In this document: positions 27,753 to 36,869 of the stretch, in pieces
Layout of the letters: each line of letters begins with the position of its first letter
Position numbering within the stretch: the stretch's first letter is position 1
NCBI GenBank assembly: GCA_007134775.1
Contig: SLKC01000024.1
Span: forward strand, 62,001 to 126,000
Direction of reading: 5' to 3'
DNA: 64,000 nucleotides
DNA from: Ectothiorhodospiraceae bacterium
GTDB taxonomy: Bacteria > Pseudomonadota > Gammaproteobacteria > XJ16 > Halofilaceae
Notes under the pieces: model-generated
Database searches by the model: none
What the model was told of the DNA's origin: nothing
What the model saw: only the letters and a program-made list of their open reading frames with translations
Made by a program: the position numbers and the translations under genes

Positions 27753-28514
27753 ATGCTGATGATTCCAGCCATCGATCTGAAGGAAGGCCGGTGCGTGCGC
27801 CTGCGCCAGGGGCGGATGGACGACGACACCGTCTTCTCCGCCGACCCTGTAGCGGTTGCCGGTCGCTGGTACGACGCCGGCGCGCGCCGCCTCCATCTTG
27901 TCGATCTCGACGGCGCCTTCGCAGGCGTTCCGCGACATGCGGAGGTGATCGCCGCGATCCACGACGCCTATCCCGAGCTGCCGCTCCAGGTCGGTGGCGG
28001 CATCCGCGATCTGGCGACGCTGGAGGCCTACCTGGATGCCGGCGTGAGCTGGGGCATCATCGGCACTCAGGCCGTGCGCGAGCCCGCGCTGGTCGCGACG
28101 GCCTGTGAGCAATTCCCCGGACAAATCATTGTCGGCCTCGATGCGCGCGCCGGGCGCGTGGCGGTCGAGGGCTGGGCCGAATCCTCCGATCTGGATGCCG
28201 TGGACTTCGCCCGGCGCTTCGCCCGTTCCGGCGTGGCCGCCATCATCTATACCGACATCGGCCGTGACGGCATGCTGCAGGGCGTGAACGTCGAGGCAAC
28301 GGTGCGGATCGCGCGCGCGGCGGGTGTCCCCGTAATCGCCTCGGGCGGGATGAAGAGTCTCGATGACGTTCGTCGCCTGGCAGAAGCCGCCGAGCCTGGC
28401 ATCGTTGGCGCGATCATCGGTCGCGCCCTCTACGAGGGCGCGATCGAACTCGCCGAGGCGCAGCAGCTCGCCGACAACTACGCCCTGCAGTTCCGCCACT
28501 CGGGAGGGTGGTGA
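27753..28514 (+). CDS. hisA: ProFAR isomerase
   Basis: A 253-residue (beta/alpha)8-barrel enzyme that isomerises ProFAR to PRFAR in histidine synthesis. It begins MLMIPAIDLKEGRCVRL, with the first catalytic Asp. The second is in YTDIGRDGML, and QVGGGIRDL and IASGGMKSLDD are the phosphate-binding loops. The ATG at 27753 has GGAGG upstream; 27759 is a possible alternative. Three bases separate it from hisF. Confidence 0.95.
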   Translation: MLMIPAIDLKEGRCVRLRQGRMDDDTVFSADPVAVAGRWYDAGARRLHLVDLDGAFAGVPRHAEVIAAIHDAYPELPLQVGGGIRDLATLEAYLDAGVSWGIIGTQAVREPALVATACEQFPGQIIVGLDARAGRVAVEGWAESSDLDAVDFARRFARSGVAAIIYTDIGRDGMLQGVNVEATVRIARAAGVPVIASGGMKSLDDVRRLAEAAEPGIVGAIIGRALYEGAIELAEAQQLADNYALQFRHSGGW

Positions 28515-28517
28515 GCC

Positions 28518-29285
28518 GTGACCGTCGCTCGGCGCATCATCCCGTGCATGGATATCGATGCGGGGCGCATCGTCAAGGGCGTGCGCTTCGAGTCGATCCG
28601 CGATGCGGGCGACCCGGTCGAGGCCGCCCGCCGCTACGATGAGGCCGGCGCTGATGAGCTGACCTTCCTCGACATTACGGCCTCCGCCGACGAGCGCGAG
28701 ACGCTGGTTCATGTGGTCGAACGCGTGGCCGATCAGGTCTTTATCCCGCTGACCGTCGGCGGCGGCATCCGCAACGTTGATGACGTGCGGCGCATGCTCA
28801 ACGCGGGTGCGGACAAGGTCTCGATCAACACCGCGGCCGTGCGCGACCCCGATGTCGTCGCCCGCGCCGCGGACTGGGTCGGCTCGCAGGCCATCGTCGT
28901 CGCCATCGATGCCAAACAGGTCGAGGCCGATCCCCCGCGCTGGGAGATCTTCACCCATGGCGGGCGCCGCCCGAGCGGCCTCGATGCAATTGCGTGGGCG
29001 CAGCGCATGGCCACTGCCGGTGCCGGTGAGCTGCTGGTGACGAGCATGGATCGCGACGGTACCCGCAGCGGCTTCGATGTCGCACTCACGCGGGCGATCA
29101 GCGATGCGGTCGACGTCCCCATCGTCGCCTCTGGTGGTGTCGGTACGCTGGCGCATCTGTGTGCGGGCGTCACCGAAGGTGGCGCCGATGCGGTGCTCGC
29201 GGCCAGTATCTTCCATTTCGGCGAATACACGATCGCCGAGGCAAAATCCGCGATGGCGGCTCAGGGCATCGTGGTCCGTCTCTGA
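28518..29285 (+). CDS. hisF: Imidazole glycerol phosphate synthase, cyclase subunit
   Basis: A 255-residue barrel enzyme that combines PRFAR with ammonia from HisH to give imidazole glycerol phosphate and AICAR. It begins [21 protein letters not shown], with catalytic Asp in the first strand. The second catalytic Asp is in [24 protein letters not shown] and [11 protein letters not shown] bind phosphate. It starts with GTG at 28518, with GGAGGG upstream. hisI does not follow as it often does; a gap and hisE come next. Confidence 0.96.
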   Translation: MTVARRIIPCMDIDAGRIVKGVRFESIRDAGDPVEAARRYDEAGADELTFLDITASADERETLVHVVERVADQVFIPLTVGGGIRNVDDVRRMLNAGADKVSINTAAVRDPDVVARAADWVGSQAIVVAIDAKQVEADPPRWEIFTHGGRRPSGLDAIAWAQRMATAGAGELLVTSMDRDGTRSGFDVALTRAISDAVDVPIVASGGVGTLAHLCAGVTEGGADAVLAASIFHFGEYTIAEAKSAMAAQGIVVRL

Positions 29286-29293
29286 ATCGAGGT

Positions 29294-29327
29294 GCGCCCC
29301 TTGGTGGGCGCCCGCTTGTGCTACGAT
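29294..29327 (+). promoter_or_regulatory. Hairpin and extended -10 element between hisF and hisE
   Basis: GCGCCC (29294-29299) pairs with GGGCGC (29306-29311) around six bases. Immediately after, TGCTACGAT (29319-29327) resembles an extended -10 promoter, with TTGGTG at 29301-29306 but only 15 bases of spacing. Together they suggest that hisE-tatABC may be transcribed separately from hisBHAF. The evidence is weak. Confidence 0.3.
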
Positions 29328-29367
29328 GACTGTCTAATGATCGGATCAGCTACGGACACCGCCTGTC

Positions 29368-29685
29368 GTGAGTGAGAAGACGCTTGAACTGCTCGCTGAC
29401 GCCCTGGCCGAACGGGTGCAGGCCGACCCCAGTGTTTCCTATACGGCGGCACTGCTTGCCGGGGCGCCCGACAGTATCCTGCGCAAGATTGCCGAGGAAG
29501 CGGGCGAGACGATCATCGCCGGCAAGGGCGGTAGCGATGCCGAGGTCGTGCATGAGATCGCCGATCTCTGGTATCACACCCTGGTGCTACTCGTCGCGCG
29601 CGGGCTTTCGCCCGCCGATGTGCTCGCCGAGCTCGACCGGCGCAGCGGCACGTCTGGGCACGCCGAAAAGGCCGCCCGTGGCTGA
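29368..29685 (+). CDS. hisE: Phosphoribosyl-ATP pyrophosphatase
   Basis: A 105-residue all-alpha MazG-like enzyme that removes pyrophosphate from phosphoribosyl-ATP, the second step of histidine synthesis. Metal-binding residues are in KIAEEAGETIIAGK and VVHEIADLWYHTLVLL. It is a stand-alone HisE; the HisI cyclohydrolase that is fused to it or adjacent in many species is not in the window. It starts with GTG at 29368. Next to tatA, as in many gammaproteobacteria. Confidence 0.93.
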   Translation: MSEKTLELLADALAERVQADPSVSYTAALLAGAPDSILRKIAEEAGETIIAGKGGSDAEVVHEIADLWYHTLVLLVARGLSPADVLAELDRRSGTSGHAEKAARG

Positions 29686-29723
29686 CCGAATCTTTCGATC
29701 CACCCTGCAGGGGGTAGCGTAGA

Positions 29724-30005
29724 ATGGGCATCAGTATCTGGCAGCTCCTGATCATCCTTGCGATCGTCATCGTGCTCTTCGGGGCGAAGCGCCTGCGTAC
29801 ACTCGGAACGGATCTCGGTACTGCGGTCAGCGGCTTCCGTGATGCGGTGCGCGAAGGCGAAAGCGAATCCGAATCCGGCAGTAAGGAGGACGATCGCGAA
29901 CAGCGGGTAGGCGGACACCTGGGCAGCAACGAGGGTGCCGACGAGGATTTCGCCGACAACAGTGACTCGACGCGCGAAGGCACGGACGCGCGCTCCCGCG
30001 ACTAG
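29724..30005 (+). CDS. tatA: Twin-arginine translocase subunit TatA
   Basis: A 93-residue pore-forming Tat subunit. One N-terminal membrane helix ([16 protein letters not shown]) is followed by the FGAKRL hinge and an amphipathic helix ([17 protein letters not shown]). The C-terminal half is a very acidic, Ser-rich tail. First of tatA-B-C, 38 bases after hisE. Confidence 0.93.
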   Translation: MGISIWQLLIILAIVIVLFGAKRLRTLGTDLGTAVSGFRDAVREGESESESGSKEDDREQRVGGHLGSNEGADEDFADNSDSTREGTDARSRD

Positions 30006-30056
30006 TCCCGTACGCGCTCGCCTCTGGGTTCGCGCACCTATCCTCGGATCCGGTTC

Positions 30057-30644
30057 ATGTTCAGCTTCGGCTTCTGGGAAATCCTGGTCATCGGCACGAT
30101 CGCGCTGTTGGTCGTGGGCCCCGATCGGCTACCCGGACTCGCGACCTTCGTGGGCCAGTGGGTCGGTCGGGTACGCGGCATGGTCCGGCACATGAAGCGC
30201 GAGATCCAGCAGGAGCTGGAGGCCGAGCATCTCAAGAACATGCTCGCCGAGCAGAACCAGGAGATCAGCGAACTGCGCCGTGAGGTCGACAGCGTGCGTC
30301 AGGGGGCCGAAAAGCAGGCGCGGGAGGCGGGCGAGGAGATCAAGGAGGTCGATCGGGCCGCCGAGCGCCAGGCTCGCCGGGCAAAGCAGCGGCAGAACCT
30401 GCGTAATCCCCGCCGTGTGTCCAGCTCCGATGCGGGCGCCAAGCCCGAGAGCCTGGGGCGTGCGGAGCACGCTGCGACGCAGGAGGCCGATGAGGCGGCG
30501 GAGGCGACCGCCGATGCGGATCGTTCGGGGGGCAGCGATGACGCGCAGGGGGCGAACCGTGTCGCCGACGAAGAGCGCGAGGATCGGGGGCGTGCGTCCA
30601 CAGTGGACGGCGAGGACCAGGGCGACGATGATTCACGGCGATGA
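30057..30644 (+). CDS. tatB: Twin-arginine translocase subunit TatB
   Basis: A 195-residue Tat receptor component. The N-terminal helix [25 protein letters not shown] has the TatB-specific Glu and the PDRLP motif. A long charged helical region follows (residues 45-120). The last 70 residues are acidic and low in complexity. It forms the substrate-binding complex with TatC. Its stop overlaps the tatC start (ATGA). Confidence 0.93.
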   Translation: MFSFGFWEILVIGTIALLVVGPDRLPGLATFVGQWVGRVRGMVRHMKREIQQELEAEHLKNMLAEQNQEISELRREVDSVRQGAEKQAREAGEEIKEVDRAAERQARRAKQRQNLRNPRRVSSSDAGAKPESLGRAEHAATQEADEAAEATADADRSGGSDDAQGANRVADEEREDRGRASTVDGEDQGDDDSRR

Positions 30645-31486
30645 GTAATCGCGACGACGAGCAGCACGACGCCGCGGGCGCGGACGAACCGGCCGACGCG
30701 GGTCGACAGGAGGAGACGGGGCCGCAGGAGGACGCCTCCAGCGGCGGCTTTCTGTCCCATCTGGTGGAGCTGCGCAACCGCGTGCTGCGCATGGTCCTGT
30801 GCGTGCTGGTCTTCTTCGCCGCGCTCTTCCCCTTCCGCGACACGCTCTACAGCTGGCTGGCCGGGCCGCTGATGGCGCATCTGCCCGAAGGCAGCAGCAT
30901 GATCGCCATCGACGTGGCCTCCCCCTTCCTCATCCCGGTCAAGCTGGCTTTGATGCTGGCGATCTTCCTCTCCGCGCCCTATATCCTGTACCAGGTTTGG
31001 GCCTTTGTCGCACCGGGGCTGTACACCCACGAGCGCCGCCTCGTGCGCCCATTGCTTGCCGCCAGTGTGCTGCTGTTCTACACGGGCATGGCCTTCGCCT
31101 ATTTCGTGGTTTTCCCGCTCGTCTTCGGCTTCTTCACCGCCGTCGCCCCAGTCGGTGTCGAGGTCATGACCGATATCTCGCGCTACCTGGGCTTCGTCCT
31201 GCTGCTCTTTTTCGCCTTCGGCATTGCCTTCCAGGTGCCCGTCGCAACCATCTTGCTGGTCATGATGGGCACGACCACGCCGGAAGCGATGGCGAGCAAG
31301 CGGCCCTACTTCATCGTCGGGGCCTTTATCGTCGGCATGGTACTCACCCCGCCCGACGCGATCTCGCAGACGTTGCTCGCGCTGCCCATGTGGCTGCTGT
31401 TCGAGATCGGGCTCTGGCTCGCGCGCATCATGCAGCGACGGCAGGCGGAAGCGGGTCTTGGGGAGGAGACGCCACCGGATCGCTAA
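30641..31486 (+). CDS. tatC: Twin-arginine translocase subunit TatC
   Basis: A 281-residue inner-membrane protein with six hydrophobic helices that recognises twin-arginine signal peptides. A 40-residue acidic N-terminal extension precedes the core. Diagnostic blocks are [30 protein letters not shown] and [38 protein letters not shown]. With TatA and TatB it completes a full Tat system. Confidence 0.96.
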   Translation: MSNRDDEQHDAAGADEPADAGRQEETGPQEDASSGGFLSHLVELRNRVLRMVLCVLVFFAALFPFRDTLYSWLAGPLMAHLPEGSSMIAIDVASPFLIPVKLALMLAIFLSAPYILYQVWAFVAPGLYTHERRLVRPLLAASVLLFYTGMAFAYFVVFPLVFGFFTAVAPVGVEVMTDISRYLGFVLLLFFAFGIAFQVPVATILLVMMGTTTPEAMASKRPYFIVGAFIVGMVLTPPDAISQTLLALPMWLLFEIGLWLARIMQRRQAEAGLGEETPPDR

Positions 31487-31616
31487 TGCCGCTGCCGGCG
31501 CGGGCGCTGGTGGGTAGCACGTCGGCTCGACGCGGTAACGATGGTGGACTGGACAATGGTCAGGGGTTTCACAGGCACCTGGCCCGAGTGCCAACCGACT
31601 GAAGGAGAAGGACACG

Positions 31617-32369
31617 ATGCCGACCCTCGTGCTGTTGCGCCATGGCGAGAGCGAGTGGAACCGTACCAACCGTTTCACGGGCTGGACCGATGTGGATCTG
31701 ACCGAGAAGGGCCGCAACGAGGCCGCTCAGGCTGCCGTGGCGCTCCGCGAGGCCGGGCTCGATTTCGACTACTGCTATACCTCGGTGCTCAAACGTGCGA
31801 TCCGCACGCTATGGATCACGCTCGATGGGCTCGACCGGATGTGGTTGCCCGTCACGCGCCACTGGCGACTGAACGAACGCCATTACGGTGCGCTGCAGGG
31901 ATTGAACAAGGCCGAGACGGCAGAGCAGTACGGCGACGAGCAGGTCCATGTCTGGCGCCGCAGCTATAATGTCCGCCCGCCGGCCCTTGAGCCGGATGAC
32001 GAGCGCCATCCAGGCCATGATCGGCGTTACGAACATCTCGCGCGCGAGGAGCTGCCGCTGACCGAATGCCTGGCCGACACCGTCGATCGCTTCCTGCCCT
32101 ACTGGCACGAGGAGATCGCGCCGCGCGTGGCGGCGGGTGAGCGGGTCCTCGTCGTCGCGCACGGCAATTCACTGCGCGCCCTAGTCAAGCACCTCGATGG
32201 TCTCGATGACGACGCGATCATGGGCGTCAATATCCCCACCGGTCTGCCCCTGGTCTACGAACTCGATGGCGCGCTGCGCCCGACCGACTGGCGCTATCTC
32301 GGTGATCCCGAGGCCGTCGCCGCGGCGATGGCGGCCGTGGCCAATCAGGGGCGTTCCGGCGGGCGTTGA
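31617..32369 (+). CDS. gpmA: 2,3-bisphosphoglycerate-dependent phosphoglycerate mutase
   Basis: A 250-residue glycolytic enzyme interconverting 3- and 2-phosphoglycerate. The histidine-phosphatase signature is [20 protein letters not shown], with the phosphorylated His in RHGE. The second catalytic His is in [37 protein letters not shown] is specific to dPGM. A strong ribosome-binding site (AAGGAGAAGG) precedes the ATG. The 3' end overlaps the convergent permease gene by 25 bases. Confidence 0.96.
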   Translation: MPTLVLLRHGESEWNRTNRFTGWTDVDLTEKGRNEAAQAAVALREAGLDFDYCYTSVLKRAIRTLWITLDGLDRMWLPVTRHWRLNERHYGALQGLNKAETAEQYGDEQVHVWRRSYNVRPPALEPDDERHPGHDRRYEHLAREELPLTECLADTVDRFLPYWHEEIAPRVAAGERVLVVAHGNSLRALVKHLDGLDDDAIMGVNIPTGLPLVYELDGALRPTDWRYLGDPEAVAAAMAAVANQGRSGGR

Positions 32370-33451
32370 TCGGGCTCGCTCTCGGGCATTTCCGCGCTGG
32401 CCGCAAAGAGCGAGCTGCCCTTGTAGAGGTCGTGGGTATGGCGTAGCAGCACCATCAGCACCGCGGCGATGGGCAGTGCGAGCAAGATGCCGACAAACCC
32501 GAAGAGCTGGCCGCCCGCGAGCACGCTGAAGATCACGGCGACCGGGTGGAGGCCGATGCGGTCGCCTACCAACCACGGCTGTAGCACCATGGTCTCGAGG
32601 GCGTTGCCGATGCCGAAGACCAGCAGGATGAGCAGCAGCGGTAGCCACTCGCCGAACTGGAACAAGCCCGCGATCAGGCCGATGGCGATGCCGACGATCG
32701 TGCCCAGGTAGGGGACGATGCTCAACGCCCCCGCGATCAGTCCAATCAGCAGCGCCAGCTCCAGGCCGACGATCCAGAGGCCCACGGCGTAGATCGTGCC
32801 CAGTGCCAGCATCACCAGCAGCTGGCCGCGCAAGAAGGCGCCGAGGACCTCGTCGCACTCACGGGCGAGGGCCACGGCGGTGGGCTCGACGCGCCTCGGT
32901 AGGAGTTCGCGCACGCCGGCGAGGAGGCGGCGCCAGTCGCGCATCAGGTAGAACGCCACCACGGGCGTAAGCACGAGGTTGAGCAGGAAGGCAGCGAATG
33001 CGATGCCGGAGCGGGTGACATGCTCGGCCACAGTGCGTGCGACATCCCCGGTCTCCTGCCAGTGAGCGGCGATCAGTTCGCCGACACTGGCGAGGTCGAA
33101 CATGCCCTCGAGTTCGAGGCCGAAACGCTCCTCGACCCAGGGCACGATCGCCGCCTGGAGCCATTCCAGCAACTGGGGAAGCACGCGCTGCAGGTAATCG
33201 ATCTGGCTCGCGATCAGCGGGATCAGCAGCAGCACCAGGCCGACGACGAGCAGCACGATGACGGCGAATACGGCCGCGACACCGGCGGCCCGGGGCAGGT
33301 TGAGGCGTTCGAGCCGGTCGACGAAGGGGCTTCCCAAGTAGGCCAACAGCGCGCCGGCGAGGAAGGGAGCGAGCACCGACTGCAGCAGGTAGACCAGTAG
33401 TGCGGTTCCGGCGATGCCGGCAAGGATCATCCAGCGCTGTGAAGTGCTCAT
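32345..33451 (-). CDS. AI-2E family (PerM-like) membrane permease
   Basis: A 368-residue inner-membrane protein of the AI-2E/TqsA/PerM family. Hydrophobic helices lie near the N-terminus ([32 protein letters not shown]). The family signature region [29 protein letters not shown], followed by [31 protein letters not shown], is clear. The substrate is not known; a role in quorum-signal export or ion movement should not be assumed. The ATG at 33451 has AGGGG upstream. It overlaps gpmA tail to tail. Confidence 0.85.
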   Translation of the reverse strand: MSTSQRWMILAGIAGTALLVYLLQSVLAPFLAGALLAYLGSPFVDRLERLNLPRAAGVAAVFAVIVLLVVGLVLLLIPLIASQIDYLQRVLPQLLEWLQAAIVPWVEERFGLELEGMFDLASVGELIAAHWQETGDVARTVAEHVTRSGIAFAAFLLNLVLTPVVAFYLMRDWRRLLAGVRELLPRRVEPTAVALARECDEVLGAFLRGQLLVMLALGTIYAVGLWIVGLELALLIGLIAGALSIVPYLGTIVGIAIGLIAGLFQFGEWLPLLLILLVFGIGNALETMVLQPWLVGDRIGLHPVAVIFSVLAGGQLFGFVGILLALPIAAVLMVLLRHTHDLYKGSSLFAASAEMPESEPDQRPPERP

Positions 33452-33567
33452 CGGCGATGACCCCTGGTGGGTGCGGTTGGAAGTTGCCGCGGCACGCCTG
33501 CGCACAGCCGCGGTCGGAATGATACGCTACGTGCGTCGCGCAACCGCAGGCTACCGGAACATCCGTG

Positions 33568-33771
33568 ATGAAGCGATTCGGCATCCGCAAGACGCTGGCC
33601 CCCGACCACCCCCGCCGCCAGTCCCATCTGCTCGGGCCCGACTGGGAGGCCTTCGAGTGGTACGAGAGCAAGGCGGAACGAGAACGTGCCTACGCGGCCA
33701 TGCTGCACGAGCATAGCTACTCCCGCCGGGGTGATGTGCCGCGCCTGGAGCTGGAACGCGTTGAGCGCTGA
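33568..33771 (+). CDS. 67-residue conserved-looking hypothetical protein
   Basis: A small, highly charged protein (begins MKRFGIRKTLAPDHPRR; contains LLGPDWEAFEWYESKAERERAYAAML). It has no membrane helix and no signal peptide. I do not recognise a family. The reading frame is supported by its tight coupling: the next gene starts inside its last codons. The basic N-terminus followed by an acidic helix suggests a small binding protein, but no function can be assigned. Confidence 0.5.
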   Translation: MKRFGIRKTLAPDHPRRQSHLLGPDWEAFEWYESKAERERAYAAMLHEHSYSRRGDVPRLELERVER

Positions 33772-34156
33772 GCCGTCGAGCTGGATCGTTGCCGCGGTGG
33801 GACTCAGCGGCGCGCTCGCGGTCCTCCTCGGCGCCTTCGGCGCGCACGGGCTGGCCGAGCGCCTGACCCCGGATCAAGAGGCGATCTGGGCGACGGCGAA
33901 TCAGTATCACTTCGTCCATACCCTGGCGCTTGCGCTGGGGGCCGCCCTGCTGCGCGGCGATGCCAACCGGCGGCTGCTGCAGGGGCTCTGCGCAGCCTGG
34001 GTCGCCGGTATCGTGCTCTTCAGCGGGACACTCTACCTCCTCGCCGTGACCGGTATCGGTTGGCTCGGCGCGATCACCCCTGTTGGCGGCGTGCTCTTCG
34101 TCGCCGGCTGGCTCGCCTTGATGGTAGCCGGTTTGCGCTCGCGCCCGTCGATCTGA
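33761..34156 (+). CDS. DUF423 (YgdD-like) membrane protein
   Basis: A 131-residue protein with four hydrophobic helices of the DUF423 family. The first helix and motif WIVAAVGLSGALAVLLGAFGAHGL, and QYHFVHTLALALGA, match YgdD. Function is unknown. The best start is TTG at 33761, which gives the usual N-terminus and overlaps the preceding small gene by 11 bases. An ATG at 33734 would add residues unlike the family. Confidence 0.75.
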   Translation: MSAEPSSWIVAAVGLSGALAVLLGAFGAHGLAERLTPDQEAIWATANQYHFVHTLALALGAALLRGDANRRLLQGLCAAWVAGIVLFSGTLYLLAVTGIGWLGAITPVGGVLFVAGWLALMVAGLRSRPSI

Positions 34157-34161
34157 GCATG

Positions 34162-34179
34162 CTGTCGATTTTTCGACAG
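34162..34179 (+). terminator. Hairpin after the DUF423 gene
   Basis: CTGTCGA (34162-34168) pairs with TCGACAG (34173-34179) around a TTTT loop, five bases after the DUF423 stop. No T-tract follows. A terminator role is likely from position. Confidence 0.45.
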
Positions 34180-34259
34180 GGCTGAACCGGCCGCGACAAT
34201 CCTTGGACAGGCCGACCTCACGACGGCTCCGGATGCCGCGCTCAGGCGGATAGGGGGTT

Positions 34260-34281
34260 GCGCGCGTGTAATCACGCGCGC
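34260..34281 (+). terminator. Perfect 9-bp GC hairpin before the pilin gene
   Basis: GCGCGCGTG (34260-34268) pairs perfectly with CACGCGCGC (34273-34281) around TAAT. It lies about halfway between the DUF423 gene and the pilin. It could terminate upstream transcription or be part of the pilin leader. Weaker hairpins follow at 34349-34363 and 34380-34395. Confidence 0.4.
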
Positions 34282-34417
34282 GGTACCGTGCGGTCTATTG
34301 CTAGCCCCGGCGTCTCCGTTCACCCGCTTTGGCATGGACCTTGCTGATCCCCATGGTGTGGGGTCCGAAACGGTCCCGCTCCCCGTTGATGGGGAAGGTT
34401 TGCGGCAAGGGGGCGAC

Positions 34418-34843
34418 ATGCGAGCAGTGCGCGGATTTACGCTGATCGAACTGATGGTGGTGGTGGCGATTATCGGCCTCCTCGCTTCCCTCGCCATACC
34501 GGCCTACATCGACCATGTCCGCCGGGCGCAGGCCTCTGAGGCCTTTCCCGCATCCGCCGACATGCGCTCCGGCGTGGTCATGTACTACAGCCAGCATGGT
34601 CAGCTCCCCGATGGGGGCGACGCCGACAACGCCTACGTCGAGGAGCTGGACAATGTCGGCCGGTACGTCGACACGGTGGAATGGGGGGGAGACCAGCAGA
34701 TCGTCGTGACCTATGTAGATGAGCCCTTCGAGGGCACGCAGATCGTGCTCGAGCCCGTGGTGGACGGTGGCGGCATCGTCGGCTGGCGCTGCGAGACCAA
34801 CGGCACCTTTGCTTCGCGCCACCTGCCGAACTCGTGCGACTAA
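34418..34843 (+). CDS. Type IV pilin
   Basis: A 141-residue type IVa pilin. The short leader MRAVRG is followed by the prepilin peptidase site G/FTLIEL, with Glu at +5. The hydrophobic helix [26 protein letters not shown] is typical. The globular domain ends with two cysteines (WRCETNG...PNSCD) that can form the D-region disulfide. It is preceded by AAGGGGG. The gene stands alone, with no other pilus gene in the window. It may be a major pilin (PilA) for twitching, adhesion or DNA uptake; sequence alone does not separate these. Confidence 0.88.
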   Translation: MRAVRGFTLIELMVVVAIIGLLASLAIPAYIDHVRRAQASEAFPASADMRSGVVMYYSQHGQLPDGGDADNAYVEELDNVGRYVDTVEWGGDQQIVVTYVDEPFEGTQIVLEPVVDGGGIVGWRCETNGTFASRHLPNSCD

Positions 34844-34853
34844 ACGATCACCG

Positions 34854-34883
34854 GCCACTGCGCTCCCGCATCAGCGCCGGCCC
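34854..34883. terminator. Hairpin between the pilin and the convergent epimerase gene
   Basis: GCGCT (34863-34867) pairs with AGCGC (34876-34880), flanked by CCGG and CGG that extend it. It lies between two converging genes. The structure is modest and without T-tracts. Confidence 0.3.
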
Positions 34884-34898
34884 ATGTTGCGCTACCCC

Positions 34899-35906
34899 TC
34901 AGGTGCCGTAGTAGTCGCGATACCACTCGACAAACCGCTCGATGCCGGTGGCCAGCGGTGTCGCCGGGGCGAAACCGACGTCGCGCTGCAGATCGTCAAC
35001 ATCGGCGAAGGTCGCGGGCACGTCTCCGGGTTGTAGCGGCAGGAGGCGGCGTTCGGCCTCGCGTCCCAGCGCCCGCTCGAGTGTCGTGATCAGTGTGTCG
35101 AGTTCCACCGGCGTATGGTTGCCGATATTGTAGAGCCGATAGGGGGCGTAGCTTGTGCCAGGATCCGGTGTGTCGCCGCGCCAGTCCGCATCGCCATCGG
35201 GGATGCGATCGGCGGTGCGGATCACGCCCTCGACGATATCGTCGATATAGGTGAAGTCCCGGCGCATCTGGCCGTGGTTGTAGACATCGATGGGCTTGCC
35301 AGCCAGGATCGCGCGGGTGAACAGGAACACCGCCATGTCGGGCCGGCCCCAGGGCCCGTATACCGTGAAGAAGCGTAGGCCGGTCATCGGGATGCCGTAG
35401 ATGTGGGCGTAGCTGTGCCCCATGAGTTCGTTGGCCTTCTTCGTCGCGGCATAGAGCGAGACCGGGTGGTCGACGTTGTGGTGGACCGAGAAAGGCATCT
35501 GGGTATTGGCGCCGTAGACGGAGCTCGACGAGGCGAACACGAGGTGCTCGACGCCGTGGTGGCGACAGCCCTCGAGGATGTTGAGAAACCCGGTCAGGTT
35601 GCTGTCGACATAGGCGTGCGGGTTGATCAGGCTGTAGCGTACCCCGGCTTGTGCGGCCAGGTGGATCACGCGGGGGAAATCGTGCTGCTCGAATAGCTTG
35701 GCCACGGCCGCGCCGTCCTGTAGCCGGATGCGGGCCTCGGTAAACCCGGACTGGTCGCGCAGGCGCGCAAGGCGATCTTCCTTGAGCTGGGGGTCGTAGT
35801 AGTCGTTGACGTCGTCGAGGCCAACGACGGTGTCGCCGCGGGCGAGCAGGCGCTCCGCGACGAAGCTGCCGATGAAACCGGCCGTTCCCGTGACCAGGTA
35901 GTGCAT
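34899..35906 (-). CDS. UDP-glucuronate 4-epimerase-like NAD-dependent epimerase
   Basis: A 335-residue short-chain dehydrogenase/epimerase. The NAD motif is GTAGFIG at the N-terminus. The catalytic Ser/Tyr/Lys are in ASSSSVYG and YAATKKANE. VVGLDDVNDYYDPQLKEDRLARL and RPDMAVFLFTRAILAGKPIDVYN are characteristic of UDP-glucuronate 4-epimerases of the CapI/LpsL group. It would supply UDP-galacturonate for surface polysaccharide. No other polysaccharide gene is adjacent. Confidence 0.85.
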   Translation of the reverse strand: MHYLVTGTAGFIGSFVAERLLARGDTVVGLDDVNDYYDPQLKEDRLARLRDQSGFTEARIRLQDGAAVAKLFEQHDFPRVIHLAAQAGVRYSLINPHAYVDSNLTGFLNILEGCRHHGVEHLVFASSSSVYGANTQMPFSVHHNVDHPVSLYAATKKANELMGHSYAHIYGIPMTGLRFFTVYGPWGRPDMAVFLFTRAILAGKPIDVYNHGQMRRDFTYIDDIVEGVIRTADRIPDGDADWRGDTPDPGTSYAPYRLYNIGNHTPVELDTLITTLERALGREAERRLLPLQPGDVPATFADVDDLQRDVGFAPATPLATGIERFVEWYRDYYGT

Positions 35907-36027
35907 GCGATCGCCGCTCCGTTATCGTTGACAGACCAGTGTACCGCTGTCCTTGGAGGGGCGCGACGAGTTTCCGGTGCTGTGGTCCAGCGCTATTGGC
36001 GTAACGCCGGTCGAGATGGAGGACACC

Positions 36028-36786
36028 ATGTCCGCACTGAATGTCCTGATCTACCCACTGCCGGTCGCGCTCGTGCTCTTGCTGCTCGGCTTCGTGTTGC
36101 GAGCGCGCGCCCCACGCGTCGGCCTTGTGCTGATCACCGTCGCGGTCGCCGGTCTTTGGCTGCTCGCCACTGAGCCGGTCTCGCACCATTTGCGTGCCCA
36201 GCTGGAGGGGCAGCACGCGCCGCTCGCCCCGACGGAGGCACCGAGCGCCGATGCGATCGTGATCCTCGGCGGTGGTACGGTCCCCACCATCCCCCCGCGG
36301 CTCACGCCCGGACTGGGTCATGCGGGAGATCGCGTGCGCATGGGCTACGAGCTGCACGCCGCGGGCCGCGCGCCGCTGGTGATCACCACCGGTGGCGCCC
36401 ATCGCGAGGATCCGATGGGGCAGAGCGAGGCGGCAGCCGCGGCCGAGCTGCTCGAACGCTGGGGCGTGCCGCGTAATGCGATCGTGGCACGAGGCAATAG
36501 CGAGACCACGCGCGAGGACGCGCTGACCGTGCGCAGCGCGATCGAGGGCGTGCCAGTCGAGCGGCTGCTGCTGGTGACCTCGGCGATGCACATGCCGCGC
36601 GCCGTCGCGCTGTTCGAGCACCTCAACATGGAGGTGATTCCGGCCCCCGCCAACTTTGAGCTGCGGGAGACGCGGCCACTGCACTGGAGCGACTGGGTCC
36701 CGTCGGCGCGAAGCCTGTGGCTGAGCACGCGCGTCTGGCACGAGTATGTGGGGCGGTGGTACGCGGGGTGGCGTGACTGGTTGTAA
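36028..36786 (+). CDS. YdcF/ElyC-type DUF218 protein
   Basis: A 252-residue protein with two N-terminal membrane helices (YPLPVALVLLLLGFVLRARAP; VGLVLITVAVAGLWLLA) and a DUF218 domain. AIVILGGGTVP, GRAPLVITTGGAHRED and VTSAMHMPRAVALFEHL are the conserved blocks. Members such as ElyC affect envelope assembly, but the biochemical function is not settled. GGAGG lies five bases before the ATG at 36028. Confidence 0.82.
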   Translation: MSALNVLIYPLPVALVLLLLGFVLRARAPRVGLVLITVAVAGLWLLATEPVSHHLRAQLEGQHAPLAPTEAPSADAIVILGGGTVPTIPPRLTPGLGHAGDRVRMGYELHAAGRAPLVITTGGAHREDPMGQSEAAAAAELLERWGVPRNAIVARGNSETTREDALTVRSAIEGVPVERLLLVTSAMHMPRAVALFEHLNMEVIPAPANFELRETRPLHWSDWVPSARSLWLSTRVWHEYVGRWYAGWRDWL

Positions 36787-36801
36787 TAGCGGGGCGCGCG
36801 G

Positions 36802-36860
36802 GCGCAGCGCCGCTGTCGGCGGCGTGGGCAAGGCGGCGGGTACCTACCCCGGCGCTGCGC
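36802..36860. terminator. Long-loop inverted repeat between convergent genes
   Basis: GCGCAGCGCCG (36802-36812) is the exact reverse complement of CGGCGCTGCGC (36850-36860), with 37 bases between. It lies between the YdcF-like gene and speB, which converge. It could serve as a terminator for both. Confidence 0.4.
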
Positions 36861-36869
36861 ACGCGGGGG

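Noticed and set aside
27402-29216. A 604-codon minus-strand frame across hisH, hisA and hisF
   Set aside because: Three well-identified his genes occupy the other strand, and a single antisense gene across all three is not credible.
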